From Phycisphaerae bacterium (GTDB lineage Bacteria > Planctomycetota > Phycisphaerae > UBA1845 > CAIVHJ01): a stretch of 64,000 nt of DNA. The stretch is from the NCBI GenBank assembly GCA_022072405.1, contig JAJVHX010000011.1, positions 186,001 to 250,000 on the forward strand, written 5' to 3'. The notes under the pieces are model-generated. The model did no database searches. It saw nothing but the letters and a program-made list of their open reading frames with translations, and had not been told where the DNA came from. Shown piece by piece: positions 32,376-41,830 of the stretch. Within the stretch, counting starts at the first letter, position 1. Every line of letters begins with the position of its first letter. The position numbers were made by a program, and so were the translations under genes.

Positions 32376-34388
32376 ATGCCATTGGATGCAGGATCGGAAA
32401 TTGAAGCCAAATCAGTACCTACTCCAACGTCAGATGGAAACCGGTCGGGGTCACGATATATTGGGCATTGGCTATTAATCGGAGGTTGGGCGCTCTCATG
32501 GCAGCTAGCCTATATTATTTCCAGTCGGTCTGACCCGACATTTTCCTGCCCGATCATCGATGCGCGGGTTTATCATGATCAGGCCGTTGCTATAGCCAAT
32601 GGGTCGTTTCATCCTACCGATGCTTATTTTCAGCCTCCGGGGTACACACTTTTTTTATCGGCGATATATCGACTGGTCGGACTAAATCCATGGGTCATCA
32701 AGATAGTTCAGGCTTTGCTCGGAATGGTAACCTGTATGCTAGTTTATGGAATAGGACAGGAATTATTTGATCGACGAGCAGGACTGTTCGGTGGATTGAT
32801 CACTGCAATTCTGGGGCCGCTACTCTATTACAATGCCCAATTATTGCCTGTTGTACTGATTACCTATTGTCTGGTGTGCGGTCTGTGGTTACTACTAGTG
32901 GGATTGCGCACCGGTCAATGGATTGTCTGGCTACTATTAGGAATTGTACTGGGCATGGGCGCCCTGGTTCGTCCCGATGTACTGGTGCTCTTCGTAGTAG
33001 CCTTGATAGCTTTGTTAATGCAAAACCGGCAGCGGCTTTATACCCTTAGGCGAACCGGCTTTTTAGCATTGGTTATTTTCGGTGGAGTTGTCATCCCCAT
33101 TGGGCCGGTGGTCGTACGGAATTCAATGTTAGCAGGCCAATTGGTTTTCATCTCGACAAATGCCGGAGTTAATTTTTATCTGGGTAATCATGCGCAACGC
33201 GATCAACTCTTGGCGCTGCGTCCGGGGGAACCCTGGTTTCTATTACGACGAGCGGGGATGGAGAAAGGGATTCGTGGTGAGGCTGGGTTTGATCAATATT
33301 TCAGCGCGCAAGCCGTTGATTACATTTCCAAGAATCCGGTCAATTTTCTATGCGGCTTAGCCGACAAGGCTGCCTGGTTGCTGACGGGTGCTGAACAACC
33401 ACGCAATGAAAATATTTACGTTCAGCGTCAATATTCTCCGATACTCGCGGCCTTGATCTGGCGGTGGGGGGCGATCAGTTTTCCGTGGGGATTGTTATTT
33501 CCGATAGCGTTGTGGTCAGCTCTCAGCTGGCGGCCATATGTGCAATTGCGCTGGGTGTGGTTGACACTATTATTATATGGACTGGCGATCATCATCTTCT
33601 TTCCCTGTGGTCGTTACCGGGCGCCACTGCTTCCACTTCTGGCCCTGCTGGCCGCTGGTGGGGGCTTGACGTGGTGGCGGGGTCAGCCTCGTATTCGTTG
33701 GTCTGGGCTTATGGTGACTGCGCTGGCAGCGATTGTGGTCAATTGGCCATTGAAGTTACCTGGCGACTCAACTGACTGGGAGTTGGAGATGCAAGTGGCT
33801 GTGGCTCGGGAAGCCACACAAGAAAAGAACTGGTTATTAGCGGATGGCATGCTGGCCGCAGTTGAACAGCGTGCCCCACAGGATAATGCAGTTTTACTAG
33901 CCAGAGGATTATTTTGGCTTCAAAAGAATGATTTAAGCAAAACCATACCCTGCCTGGAAATGGCGGTTCTCTCAGCCCCGACATCATTTTCTGCTCACGT
34001 CGGGTTGGCGAGTGCCTATCATCGGGCAGGTTTCAAAGACCAAGCTTACTCCCATTATGGCGCCGCCTATGATATTTACCCCTATGATTTCGGTGTCTTG
34101 CAAGCTCTGGCCGATTTGTTAATGGACGCGGGAGAATATCTTCGGGCGGTACATTATTACCAGGAGGCTGTGGCGGTGAATCCATCTCGTCCGGAAGGCT
34201 ATGCCAAACTGGCCGTTGCCTATTATTTTAGTAAGCAATATAACGATGCCTGGCGCACCGTACTTCAAGCCGAGGCACTGGGTATGCGACCCAATCCCCA
34301 GTTTTATATCTTACTGAGTGCTGCCCAGGCGGATTCCGAGGGCGCACCAAACCAGGTTTCAGAGAGTCAACCCAATGATCAGCACTGA
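32376..34388 (+). CDS. GT-C glycosyltransferase-like membrane protein with C-terminal TPRs
   Basis: A 670-residue protein. The first about 450 residues contain about ten membrane helices, with DARVYHDQAVAIANG and YFQPPGYTLFLSAIY in the first outside loop; an Asp in this loop followed by a QPPGY motif is the hallmark of the PMT/ArnT-type (GT39-like) transferases that use lipid-linked sugar donors. The C-terminal 200 residues form tetratricopeptide repeats of about 34 residues (VLLARGLFWLQKNDLSK, FSAHVGLASAYHRAGF and so on). It would glycosylate proteins or lipids at the outer face of the membrane. Codon use is less GC-rich than its neighbours (many TTA, TTG and ATA). The stop overlaps the DUF58 gene by 14 bases. 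Confidence 0.8.
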   Translation: MPLDAGSEIEAKSVPTPTSDGNRSGSRYIGHWLLIGGWALSWQLAYIISSRSDPTFSCPIIDARVYHDQAVAIANGSFHPTDAYFQPPGYTLFLSAIYRLVGLNPWVIKIVQALLGMVTCMLVYGIGQELFDRRAGLFGGLITAILGPLLYYNAQLLPVVLITYCLVCGLWLLLVGLRTGQWIVWLLLGIVLGMGALVRPDVLVLFVVALIALLMQNRQRLYTLRRTGFLALVIFGGVVIPIGPVVVRNSMLAGQLVFISTNAGVNFYLGNHAQRDQLLALRPGEPWFLLRRAGMEKGIRGEAGFDQYFSAQAVDYISKNPVNFLCGLADKAAWLLTGAEQPRNENIYVQRQYSPILAALIWRWGAISFPWGLLFPIALWSALSWRPYVQLRWVWLTLLLYGLAIIIFFPCGRYRAPLLPLLALLAAGGGLTWWRGQPRIRWSGLMVTALAAIVVNWPLKLPGDSTDWELEMQVAVAREATQEKNWLLADGMLAAVEQRAPQDNAVLLARGLFWLQKNDLSKTIPCLEMAVLSAPTSFSAHVGLASAYHRAGFKDQAYSHYGAAYDIYPYDFGVLQALADLLMDAGEYLRAVHYYQEAVAVNPSRPEGYAKLAVAYYFSKQYNDAWRTVLQAEALGMRPNPQFYILLSAAQADSEGAPNQVSESQPNDQH

Positions 34389-35271
34389 ATCGAATAGTCT
34401 GCTGGATGCGCAGATGATGGCCCGGCTGGAGCAGCTGGAGATTACCACGCGCAAAATTTTCAAAGGGTCGATGAAAGGCGAACGGCGGAGTAAACGTCGC
34501 GGTGAAAGCGTGGAATTTGCCGATTTCCGCAATTACGTCGCCGGTGATGATCTGCGTTTTCTCGACTGGAACATTTACGCCCGGCTGGACAAGCTTTTTC
34601 TGAAATTGTTTCTTGAAGAAGAAGATCTACATGTGAGCATTCTGCTGGATTGCTCGCGCAGTATGGATTGGGGGCAACCGGTTACCAAGGGCCTGTATGC
34701 CAAGCGGGTGGCGGCGGCGCTGGCTTATATCGGGTTATGTAATTACGATCGCATGAGTGTTTTTGCATACAACGATGGGTTGGCGTATGAAATGGCGGGA
34801 ATGCGCGGCAAGCGCCAGACACCGCTCCTGATGGATTATCTGCAGGCGATTCCGCTGGAAGGCGGCAGCCACCTCGCCAATGCCTGCAAGCATTTTGCCG
34901 TCCGCCATCCCCAACGCGGCATCCTGGTGATCCTCAGTGATTTTCTGGATAAAAACGGTTATGAACTGGGGCTGCGCTATCTGCTGGGACGTGATCTGGA
35001 TTTGTATCTGATCCAGATTCTGGCTCCGGACGAGCTGGAGCCGCCCTTCATCGGCGATCTGAAGCTGAAGGATGTGGAGGATAACGACCTGGCGGAAATC
35101 ACAGTGACCCGGGCGCTGATCAACCGCTACAAGCAGAATGTCCGCAGCTACTGTGAGGGTCTGAAAAATTATTGCAGCCGCCGGGGGGTGAGCTACCTGT
35201 TCGCTTCGACGGATGTGGCTTTTGATCAATTGGTATTAAGTTACCTGCGGCGGCGGGGATTGTTGAAATAA
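34375..35271 (+). CDS. DUF58 domain protein (VWA-like, MoxR-associated)
   Basis: A 298-residue cytoplasmic protein. RGESVEFADFRNYVAGDDLR followed by WNIYARLDKLFLKLFLEEED is the DUF58 signature, and LLDCSRSMD carries the Asp-x-Ser-x-Ser metal-binding motif of the VWA fold. The ATG at 34375 gives the family's start; an upstream in-frame ATG at 34318 lies inside the preceding gene. These proteins bind MoxR and a membrane VWA protein; here both are encoded in the same block. Confidence 0.92.
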   Translation: MISTESNSLLDAQMMARLEQLEITTRKIFKGSMKGERRSKRRGESVEFADFRNYVAGDDLRFLDWNIYARLDKLFLKLFLEEEDLHVSILLDCSRSMDWGQPVTKGLYAKRVAAALAYIGLCNYDRMSVFAYNDGLAYEMAGMRGKRQTPLLMDYLQAIPLEGGSHLANACKHFAVRHPQRGILVILSDFLDKNGYELGLRYLLGRDLDLYLIQILAPDELEPPFIGDLKLKDVEDNDLAEITVTRALINRYKQNVRSYCEGLKNYCSRRGVSYLFASTDVAFDQLVLSYLRRRGLLK

Positions 35272-35293
35272 CACACATGGGGCTGACCAGTTT

Positions 35294-37288
35294 ATGAGTT
35301 TTCTCTCTGTTTGGTCAATTGCGATCGCTGCCGGCCTGACGGTCCCGCCGCTGGTGCTGCTCTATTTCCTGAAGCTCCGGCGGCAGGAAAAGCCGGTTTC
35401 CTCAACGATATTCTGGAAGCGGGCGATCGAGGATCTGCAGGTCAATGCGCCATTTCAGAAACTGCGGCGAAACCTGTTATTGTTCTTACAGCTTCTGGTG
35501 CTGCTGCTTTGCGCGGTGGCGTTGGGCCGACCGTTGTGGCAACAGTCTGAAAATCTGAACAAATCGCTGATTCTGCTGGTTGATCGTTCGGCATCGATGA
35601 ATGTGCGTGAACCTGACGGCCGTACCCGCTTGGAACGAGCCAAGGATGAAGCGCTCAAGGCTGTTGCGCGGATGAATGATGAGGGGTATGACCGTGGATT
35701 ACTGATTGCGTTCAATGATCGGGCATCGGTGATCTGCCCATTTACCCGGAGCCAGCCGCAATTGGAACGTGCTATTGATTCGATTACCTCCAGCGAGGGG
35801 TTGAGTCGGTTGCAGGAGGCGATGGCTCTGGCGCAGGCTCATGCCCAGTCGGAGTTGATGGGCCGTGACGCGCCACCCAATAGTCCCATCTCTACGGCAC
35901 CGGCGGCCAAGATCGTGCTCTTTTCCGATGGTCAGATCGAAGATGTAGCCAGTGTCAGCAGTGACAAAATGCAGATGGAACTGATCAATGTTGCCGTCAA
36001 CAATGACAATGTGGGAGTGGTGTCGCTGTCCGCCAGCCGCTATTACGAACGGCCGGAAATACTGAATGTCGTCGCCGGGGTGCAGAATTTCGGACCCGAT
36101 CCTGTGGAGTTGGATGTTGAGTTGTTTGTCGAGGGTCAACACAAGGATATTAAAAGCATCAAACTGGGACCGGGCGTGGCACCGGCGAATGCGGAAAATT
36201 TCAACGCGGAAGATAGTCTGCAGATCGTTTCCTTCGACGAAGTTGAATTTGCGGGCAGCGGTATCATCGATGTACAGATCGGTCGCCTCGATGGTCTGTC
36301 AGTAGATAATCGAGCCTGGGCTATTATCGAGCCGCCCCGCAGCGTTACGGCACTTCTGGTCAGTCCGGGAAATCTGTGGCTGGATCGGGCCATGCACGCC
36401 ATGGATTGGGTGGAGTTTGAAAAAATTTCTCCGGAAGAATATGAGCAGCAGCAGGATGATCTGAATCCGGCCGGGCGATCCCGGCACGACGTGGTCATTT
36501 TTGACGGTTGGCGACCGGGAACGCTGCCTCTCGGCAATTTTCTTTTTTTCGGAGTGGTGCCCAATCTGCCTGGTTTCGGGCAGGGACCGACCATCGAAGA
36601 TGATGATGTCTTTAACTGGGATGATACCCACCCGGTGATGCGTTTCATCGAACCACAGAATATAGCAATCGCCCAGTATCAGCAATTGCAGCTGCCGATT
36701 CATGCCGTATCACTGATGGATGGGCAGGGGGGCACGGTGGTCGCGGCGGTAAATGAACAGGGCCGAAGGATGATACTGGTGGCTTTTGGTTTGTTCGATG
36801 CCGAGCGAAAATATATCAATACCGATTGGCCGATGCGCGAACATTTCGTCTATTTTCTGAGCAACGCAGTGCAGTATCTTTCGGGCAGCGTTGAAGCGGA
36901 AGTGGAAGCAAGATTGCGACCGGGTGATCCGCTGGTGGTCTCGGCCCAGCCGAACACCGATTCCATTGATATCTCCAGGCCGGATCAGGTTACGGATCAA
37001 TTGACGGTCGGCAAATTGTCCACCGCCCATTACGGCAAGACGGATCGTGTCGGTATATACCAGGCCATACCGACCGCGGAGGGTTCGACGTTATATGCGG
37101 TTAATCTATTCAGTCCCACCGAAAGCCGCATTCAACCAGCCGCCAATTTTGCGATCGGTGGAGCTGCCGTCGAATCTCGTGATGTTGTTCTGCCCGTTAC
37201 TCGACCGCTCTGGTCCTGGCTGCTGGTGGCGGTGCTTGCGGTTCTTTTCCTCGAATGGGCGGTCTACAGCCGCCGGATCCTGGTTTGA
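35294..37288 (+). CDS. BatA-like membrane VWA protein
   Basis: A 664-residue protein. The N-terminus is the aerotolerance/BatA-type anchor (LTVPPLVLLYFLKLRRQEK, then helix about 60-78), followed by a VWA domain with an intact MIDAS motif DRSAS near residue 97 and a long periplasmic or cytoplasmic region of beta structure. A final helix lies near 640-655. It ends the block that began at 24000 and is 22 bases after DUF58, so it is its direct partner. The central region (about 350-620) resembles the GATase-like middle of the larger VWA protein at 27009 in arrangement, but I see no catalytic residues. Confidence 0.85.
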   Translation: MSFLSVWSIAIAAGLTVPPLVLLYFLKLRRQEKPVSSTIFWKRAIEDLQVNAPFQKLRRNLLLFLQLLVLLLCAVALGRPLWQQSENLNKSLILLVDRSASMNVREPDGRTRLERAKDEALKAVARMNDEGYDRGLLIAFNDRASVICPFTRSQPQLERAIDSITSSEGLSRLQEAMALAQAHAQSELMGRDAPPNSPISTAPAAKIVLFSDGQIEDVASVSSDKMQMELINVAVNNDNVGVVSLSASRYYERPEILNVVAGVQNFGPDPVELDVELFVEGQHKDIKSIKLGPGVAPANAENFNAEDSLQIVSFDEVEFAGSGIIDVQIGRLDGLSVDNRAWAIIEPPRSVTALLVSPGNLWLDRAMHAMDWVEFEKISPEEYEQQQDDLNPAGRSRHDVVIFDGWRPGTLPLGNFLFFGVVPNLPGFGQGPTIEDDDVFNWDDTHPVMRFIEPQNIAIAQYQQLQLPIHAVSLMDGQGGTVVAAVNEQGRRMILVAFGLFDAERKYINTDWPMREHFVYFLSNAVQYLSGSVEAEVEARLRPGDPLVVSAQPNTDSIDISRPDQVTDQLTVGKLSTAHYGKTDRVGIYQAIPTAEGSTLYAVNLFSPTESRIQPAANFAIGGAAVESRDVVLPVTRPLWSWLLVAVLAVLFLEWAVYSRRILV

Positions 37289-37352
37289 CCCGGCTGCACT
37301 CTCATGGTGTAATTCGCAGTTGGCAACTACGATCAGGTTCGGACCAGACCGG

Positions 37353-37381
37353 TTCACCAATTACATAGTTCCCAAGATAAT
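37353..37381 (+). promoter_or_regulatory. Possible promoter of the leucine-catabolism operon
   Basis: TTCACC (37353-37358) and GATAAT (37376-37381) are 17 bases apart. The mccB ATG at 37394 lies 12 bases later, implying a very short leader. The -35 match is weak. Confidence 0.3.
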
Positions 37382-37393
37382 TCTCCAACAGTT

Positions 37394-39004
37394 ATGGATG
37401 TTATTCAAAGCAAAATTTCTACTCACGATGCTGAATACCGCGACAACAGGAATTATTACCTCTCGTTGCTGGCCGAACTGAAAGAGCGCTTGGCCCGGGT
37501 GCGGATGGGGGGTGGTGAAAGTGCGGTTGCTCGTCATCGCAGTCGGGGAAAACTCTTCGTCCGCGATCGGATAGAGCGGTTGATCGATCCGTACAGCCCC
37601 TTCCTGGAATTCAGTACACTGGCGGGTTGGGAGCTGTACAGCGATCACACACCCGCCGCCGGTCTGATCACCGGCATCGGCCGGGTGCAGGGCCGGGAAT
37701 GCATCATTGTAGCCAATGACGCCACGGTCAAAGGCGGAACTTATTATCCCATCACGGTCAAAAAGCATCTGCGGGCTCAGGAAATCGCCCGCGAAAATCA
37801 TCTGCCCTGCATCTATCTGGTCGATTCCGGCGGAGCGTTCCTGCCCTTGCAGGCGGAAGTATTTCCCGACCGCGATCATTTTGGCCGAATCTTTTATAAC
37901 CAGGCGCAGATGTCCGCGCTGGGTATTCCACAGATCGCTGTCGTGCTGGGTTCCTGCACTGCCGGCGGAGCCTATGTGCCCGCCATGAGCGATGAGACCG
38001 TCATCGTGCGAGAGCAGGGCACTATTTTTCTGGGCGGACCACCGTTGGTTAGAGCCGCGACCGGTGAAGTCATTTCTGCTGAAGAACTGGGCGGGGCCGA
38101 TGTTCATTGTCGCGTGTCGGGCGTGACTGATCATTACGCGGTGAATGATGAAGATGCTTTGGCGATCACGCGTCATATCGTGGAGCATCTGCCGCCCGCT
38201 CAACATCGCCCGCTCGGCACGCGCTCCCCGGAAGAACCGGCCTATGAACCAGCAGAGATTTATGGTCTGATCCCGCGTGATCCGCGACGCGGCTATGATG
38301 TTCGCGAGGTGCTCGCACGCCTGATTGATGGCAGCCGTTTCCACGAATTCAAGGCATTATATGGTACAACGCTGGTGTGTGGATTCGCCCATGTCTGGGG
38401 ATATCCCGTGGGCATCGTCGCCAATAACGGGGTGTTGATGTCACCCAGTGCCTTGAAGGCGGCCCATTTCATCGAATTGTGTAGCCAGCGCCAGGTGCCG
38501 CTGGTTTTCCTGCAAAATATCACCGGCTTTCTGGTTGGCAGTCAGGCGGAATCGGGCGGAATAGCCAAAGACGGCGCCAAGATGGTCGCGGCTGTAGCCA
38601 ATGCGGCCGTGCCGAAATTTACGGTGATCATCGGTGGTTCGTATGGGGCCGGTAATTACGGGATGTGCGGCCGGGCCTATCAGCCGCGCTTATTGTGGAT
38701 GTGGCCGAACGCTCGTATTGGGGTCATGGGGGGTGAACAGGCTGCCAATGTGCTGGTCACCGTCAAGCAGGAACAACTCAGTGCCCAGGGCCAGACCGCT
38801 TTGACCTCGTCTGAAGAGGATGAACTGCGTCAGCCCACGCTGCAGAAATATGCCGAAGAAAGCAGCGTCTACTACAGTACTGCCCGATTATGGGATGACG
38901 GTGTGATTGATCCTGCTGATACGCGGATGGTGTTGGCGCTGGGATTGGCTGCTGCCTGGCAGGCGCCTTTCCCGCCGCGACGCAGCAGTGTATTTCGCAT
39001 GTAA
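37394..39004 (+). CDS. mccB: Methylcrotonoyl-CoA carboxylase beta subunit
   Basis: The carboxyltransferase subunit that moves CO2 from biotin to 3-methylcrotonyl-CoA in leucine breakdown. The 536-residue length is normal. Residues about 150-180 contain [24 protein letters not shown], a form characteristic of MccB rather than propionyl- or acetyl-CoA carboxylases, followed by [16 protein letters not shown] and [12 protein letters not shown]. It starts at the ATG at 37394, which is 105 bases after the BatA-like gene. The biotin carboxylase and biotin carrier proteins are encoded 800 bases downstream, with an enoyl-CoA hydratase between. Confidence 0.95.
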   Translation: MDVIQSKISTHDAEYRDNRNYYLSLLAELKERLARVRMGGGESAVARHRSRGKLFVRDRIERLIDPYSPFLEFSTLAGWELYSDHTPAAGLITGIGRVQGRECIIVANDATVKGGTYYPITVKKHLRAQEIARENHLPCIYLVDSGGAFLPLQAEVFPDRDHFGRIFYNQAQMSALGIPQIAVVLGSCTAGGAYVPAMSDETVIVREQGTIFLGGPPLVRAATGEVISAEELGGADVHCRVSGVTDHYAVNDEDALAITRHIVEHLPPAQHRPLGTRSPEEPAYEPAEIYGLIPRDPRRGYDVREVLARLIDGSRFHEFKALYGTTLVCGFAHVWGYPVGIVANNGVLMSPSALKAAHFIELCSQRQVPLVFLQNITGFLVGSQAESGGIAKDGAKMVAAVANAAVPKFTVIIGGSYGAGNYGMCGRAYQPRLLWMWPNARIGVMGGEQAANVLVTVKQEQLSAQGQTALTSSEEDELRQPTLQKYAEESSVYYSTARLWDDGVIDPADTRMVLALGLAAAWQAPFPPRRSSVFRM

Positions 39005-39010
39005 ACTGCA

Positions 39011-39808
39011 ATGAGCAAGAATAGCATGAATATACGAGTCAACCATCAACCTCCGATTGCAGAAATCGAGCTGAATCGGCCGCAAGTGCACCATGCCTTT
39101 GATGACCGGATGATGCAGGAGATTACCGCAGCATTGCAGGAGTGTGCCGTTCGAGACGATCTGCGGGCGGTAGTGATTCGCTCCACCGGGCCAAGTTTCT
39201 GTGCTGGTGCCGATGTGCACTGGATGCGGAGGATGGTGAATTACACCCAGGCCGAAAATGTAGCCGATGCCCGCCTGCTGTCGAATATGCTGCGGACCAT
39301 ACGTGAGCTGCCCAAGCCGGTCATCGTCCGTGTGCAGGGCGCGGCCTATGGCGGGGGTGTCGGGTTGATCGCGGCGGCGGATATGGCGGTGGCGGTCGCT
39401 TCAGCCCGGTTCTGCCTCAGCGAAGTCAAGCTGGGCATCGTACCGGCGGTCATCTCGCCCTTCGTCATCGAAAAGATCGGTACCGGCCAAGCCCGGCGTT
39501 ATGCACTCACAGCGGAATTGTTCGATGCTGTTCAAGCGCTGAAGCTGGGATTGATTCAGGAAGTCTGTGCCGACGATACGGAACTCGATCAGTGGATCGC
39601 CAAAATTGTAGAGCAGGTCTGCCGCAATGGACCGCAGGCAATGGCGGCCTGCAAGCAGATTCTCAGTCGTGTCGCCGGACAGGATTGGCCTGCGGTGGAG
39701 GAATTCACCGTTCAGCGCATCGCGGAAATACGTATCAGTCCGGAGGGGCAGGAAGGACTGCGTGCCTTTCTGGATAAGCGCACGCCAGGCTGGATGCACA
39801 CAGAATAA
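39011..39808 (+). CDS. Enoyl-CoA hydratase, probably methylglutaconyl-CoA hydratase
   Basis: A crotonase-family protein of 265 residues. The oxyanion-hole segments are SFCAGADVHWMRRM (about residue 67) and VQGAAYGGGVGLIAAADMAVA (about 112). Acidic residues in the second crotonase half are consistent with hydratase activity. Lying between mccB and mccA, it most likely hydrates 3-methylglutaconyl-CoA to HMG-CoA, the step between methylcrotonyl-CoA carboxylase and HMG-CoA lyase. Start: ATG at 39011 (a second ATG at 39026 is possible); it follows mccB after 6 bases and ends 2 bases before the biotin carboxylase. Confidence 0.9.
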   Translation: MSKNSMNIRVNHQPPIAEIELNRPQVHHAFDDRMMQEITAALQECAVRDDLRAVVIRSTGPSFCAGADVHWMRRMVNYTQAENVADARLLSNMLRTIRELPKPVIVRVQGAAYGGGVGLIAAADMAVAVASARFCLSEVKLGIVPAVISPFVIEKIGTGQARRYALTAELFDAVQALKLGLIQEVCADDTELDQWIAKIVEQVCRNGPQAMAACKQILSRVAGQDWPAVEEFTVQRIAEIRISPEGQEGLRAFLDKRTPGWMHTE

Positions 39809-39810
39809 TC

Positions 39811-41301
39811 ATGTTCAAAAAAGTACTTATTGCTAATCGCGGTGAAATTGCCGTTCGAATCGCCCGCACGTTGCAGGAGATGAGGATTACGGCGGTTGGG
39901 GTTTATTCTGAAGCCGATCGGACCGCGTGTCATGTCTCTGCGTGCGATGAAGCTTATCCGCTGAGCGGGGTGACGGCCCAGGAAACATACTTGCGGAGTG
40001 ACCGGCTGATCGAAATTGCCCGGTCTCATGGCGTAGAGGCCATACATCCCGGATATGGCTTTTTGTCGGAACGGGCGGATTTTGCGGAAGCTTGTCAGAA
40101 CGCCGGCCTGACTTTCATCGGCCCATCACCCGAGGTAATTCGGGCCATGGGTGACAAAATAATTGCCAAAGAAACGGTAGCCGCCGCAGGTGTACCGGTC
40201 GTGCCCGGATGGTCATCCACTGATTATTGTTTTTCCGAAATCCAGTATCAGGCTGATAAACTCGGCTATCCAGTGCTGATCAAGGCTGCGGCCGGCGGCG
40301 GGGGTAAAGGGATGCGCGTGGTACAGGATGCCAATCATCTGGCTGAAGCTTTGGAATCGGCGCAGCGTGAAGCGGGTGCGGCATTTGGTGACGGCCGGGT
40401 TTTTCTGGAAAAGTATCTGCAGCGGCCACGCCACGTGGAAGTACAGATTTTTGGTGATCACCATGGTCAGGTAATACATCTCTTTGAGCGCGAATGTTCC
40501 ATCCAGCGACGCCATCAGAAAATTATCGAGGAGTCACCCTCGCCGGCATTGACTCCAGAACTACGCCGACGACTCTGCGCGGCGGCGGTGACCGCGGCTC
40601 AGGCGATTCAATATGCCAGTGCCGGCACGGTTGAATTCATCCTCGATGAAGCCGGCCAATTCTATTTTCTGGAGGTCAACACGCGTTTGCAGGTGGAACA
40701 TCCGGTCACCGAAATGATCACCGGGCTTGATCTGGTGTATGCTCAGATGAAGGTGGCTGCAGGTGAGCCGTTTCCGTTGAAGCAGGAAGAATTATTGCAG
40801 CGCGGCCATGCGCTTGAATGCCGCATCTGTAGTGAGGATGCTAATGATAATTTCCGCCCCCAGACCGGTCAGATTGAAGTTTATGTATCACCGCAGGGTG
40901 GTGGCGTGCGGGTCGACAGCGGCGTGAACATCGGTAGTGAAGTATCGGTTCATTATGACCCCATGCTGGCCAAGTTAATCGTCCACGCTCCTACGCGCTT
41001 GGCCGCAATAGATAAAGCGATTCAGGCTTTGCGTCAATTTGTCATTCTGGGGGTACGGACGAATATTCCGTTTTTAGCGCAGGTGCTGGACCATCCCGAA
41101 TTTCGCGCTGGACAGGTGCATACTCATTTTCTACAGGAGCAGCACTGGCCGGTGGATGATCCGGAGAATATTCCGGATGCAGCATTGTTGGCGGCGGCGC
41201 TTGCGGTGAAACCCGTATCGCGTTTTTCTTCGAGTACCGCCTGGTCTGAACAGCATGATACCGGACCGTGGGCCGCTGCGGGCCCGTGGCGAGGCCTATA
41301 G
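39811..41301 (+). CDS. mccA: Biotin carboxylase subunit of methylcrotonoyl-CoA carboxylase (split)
   Basis: The ATP-dependent biotin carboxylase half of the enzyme. ATP-grasp motifs are clear: AGGGGKGMRVV (residues about 163-173), VFLEKYLQRPRHVEVQIFGD, EVNTRLQVEHPVTE with the catalytic residues, and a C-terminal biotin carboxylase domain to about residue 445. The 496 residues end at GPWAAAGPWRGL, just where most MccA proteins continue into the BT and biotin-carrier domains. Here the TAG at 41299-41301 ends the chain and a new ATG starts 2 bases later in another frame. Members with a single chain are about 660 residues, so the alpha subunit is encoded as two polypeptides. Confidence 0.93.
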   Translation: MFKKVLIANRGEIAVRIARTLQEMRITAVGVYSEADRTACHVSACDEAYPLSGVTAQETYLRSDRLIEIARSHGVEAIHPGYGFLSERADFAEACQNAGLTFIGPSPEVIRAMGDKIIAKETVAAAGVPVVPGWSSTDYCFSEIQYQADKLGYPVLIKAAAGGGGKGMRVVQDANHLAEALESAQREAGAAFGDGRVFLEKYLQRPRHVEVQIFGDHHGQVIHLFERECSIQRRHQKIIEESPSPALTPELRRRLCAAAVTAAQAIQYASAGTVEFILDEAGQFYFLEVNTRLQVEHPVTEMITGLDLVYAQMKVAAGEPFPLKQEELLQRGHALECRICSEDANDNFRPQTGQIEVYVSPQGGGVRVDSGVNIGSEVSVHYDPMLAKLIVHAPTRLAAIDKAIQALRQFVILGVRTNIPFLAQVLDHPEFRAGQVHTHFLQEQHWPVDDPENIPDAALLAAALAVKPVSRFSSSTAWSEQHDTGPWAAAGPWRGL

Positions 41302-41302
41302 A

Positions 41303-41830
41303 ATGATTCGCGTGCAATTACAACCGGCAAAGACTTCGAGCCTGTGGACCGTGGCGTTGGAACGGACGCGCCTGGACGCGGCGGATGACCTGCAAGCCCA
41401 GATCAATCAGCGCACTTTCGATTTTGAACTCCTCAAGACCGAGCCTGCCGGTGGGGTAATGCGTCTGCATGGGCAGGTACAGCGCTACTATGTTTGGCGC
41501 GATGGATCGCGGATACAAGTCTGGCTGGCTGGGCGGATTTACGAACTGGACATCGTTGAATCACGGGCGCAGCGAGCCGGTGCGGCTGAGCAGGCGGGTG
41601 GCCCCCGAGATCGCCTGACCGCACCGATGCCCGGAACGATCCGCCAGATCAAAATTCAGGTGGGTGATAGCGTCGAACCCCATCAGACGTTGCTGATGAT
41701 GGAGTCGATGAAAATGGAATCTGCTCTGGCGGTTGGGCATGCAGCCCGGGTGATCGAAATCTGTTGCCAGGTCGGGCAGTTGGTCCAGATGAACGAAACG
41801 CTGATCAAACTGGAGCCGCTCGCATCATGA
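41303..41830 (+). CDS. Biotin carboxyl carrier protein of methylcrotonoyl-CoA carboxylase (split BT/BCCP)
   Basis: A 175-residue protein equal to the C-terminal part of MccA. The first about 95 residues resemble the BT (interaction) region of MccA, and the last 75 are a biotinyl domain with the attachment motif ESMKME (Lys about residue 138). Start ATG 41303 is one base after the carboxylase gene's stop, an arrangement that favours coupled translation. It ends with an ATGA overlap with HMG-CoA lyase. With the biotin ligase 880 bases downstream, it should be biotinylated. A frameshift or a real gene fission both explain the split; the tight junction favours a stable fission. Confidence 0.9.
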   Translation: MIRVQLQPAKTSSLWTVALERTRLDAADDLQAQINQRTFDFELLKTEPAGGVMRLHGQVQRYYVWRDGSRIQVWLAGRIYELDIVESRAQRAGAAEQAGGPRDRLTAPMPGTIRQIKIQVGDSVEPHQTLLMMESMKMESALAVGHAARVIEICCQVGQLVQMNETLIKLEPLAS

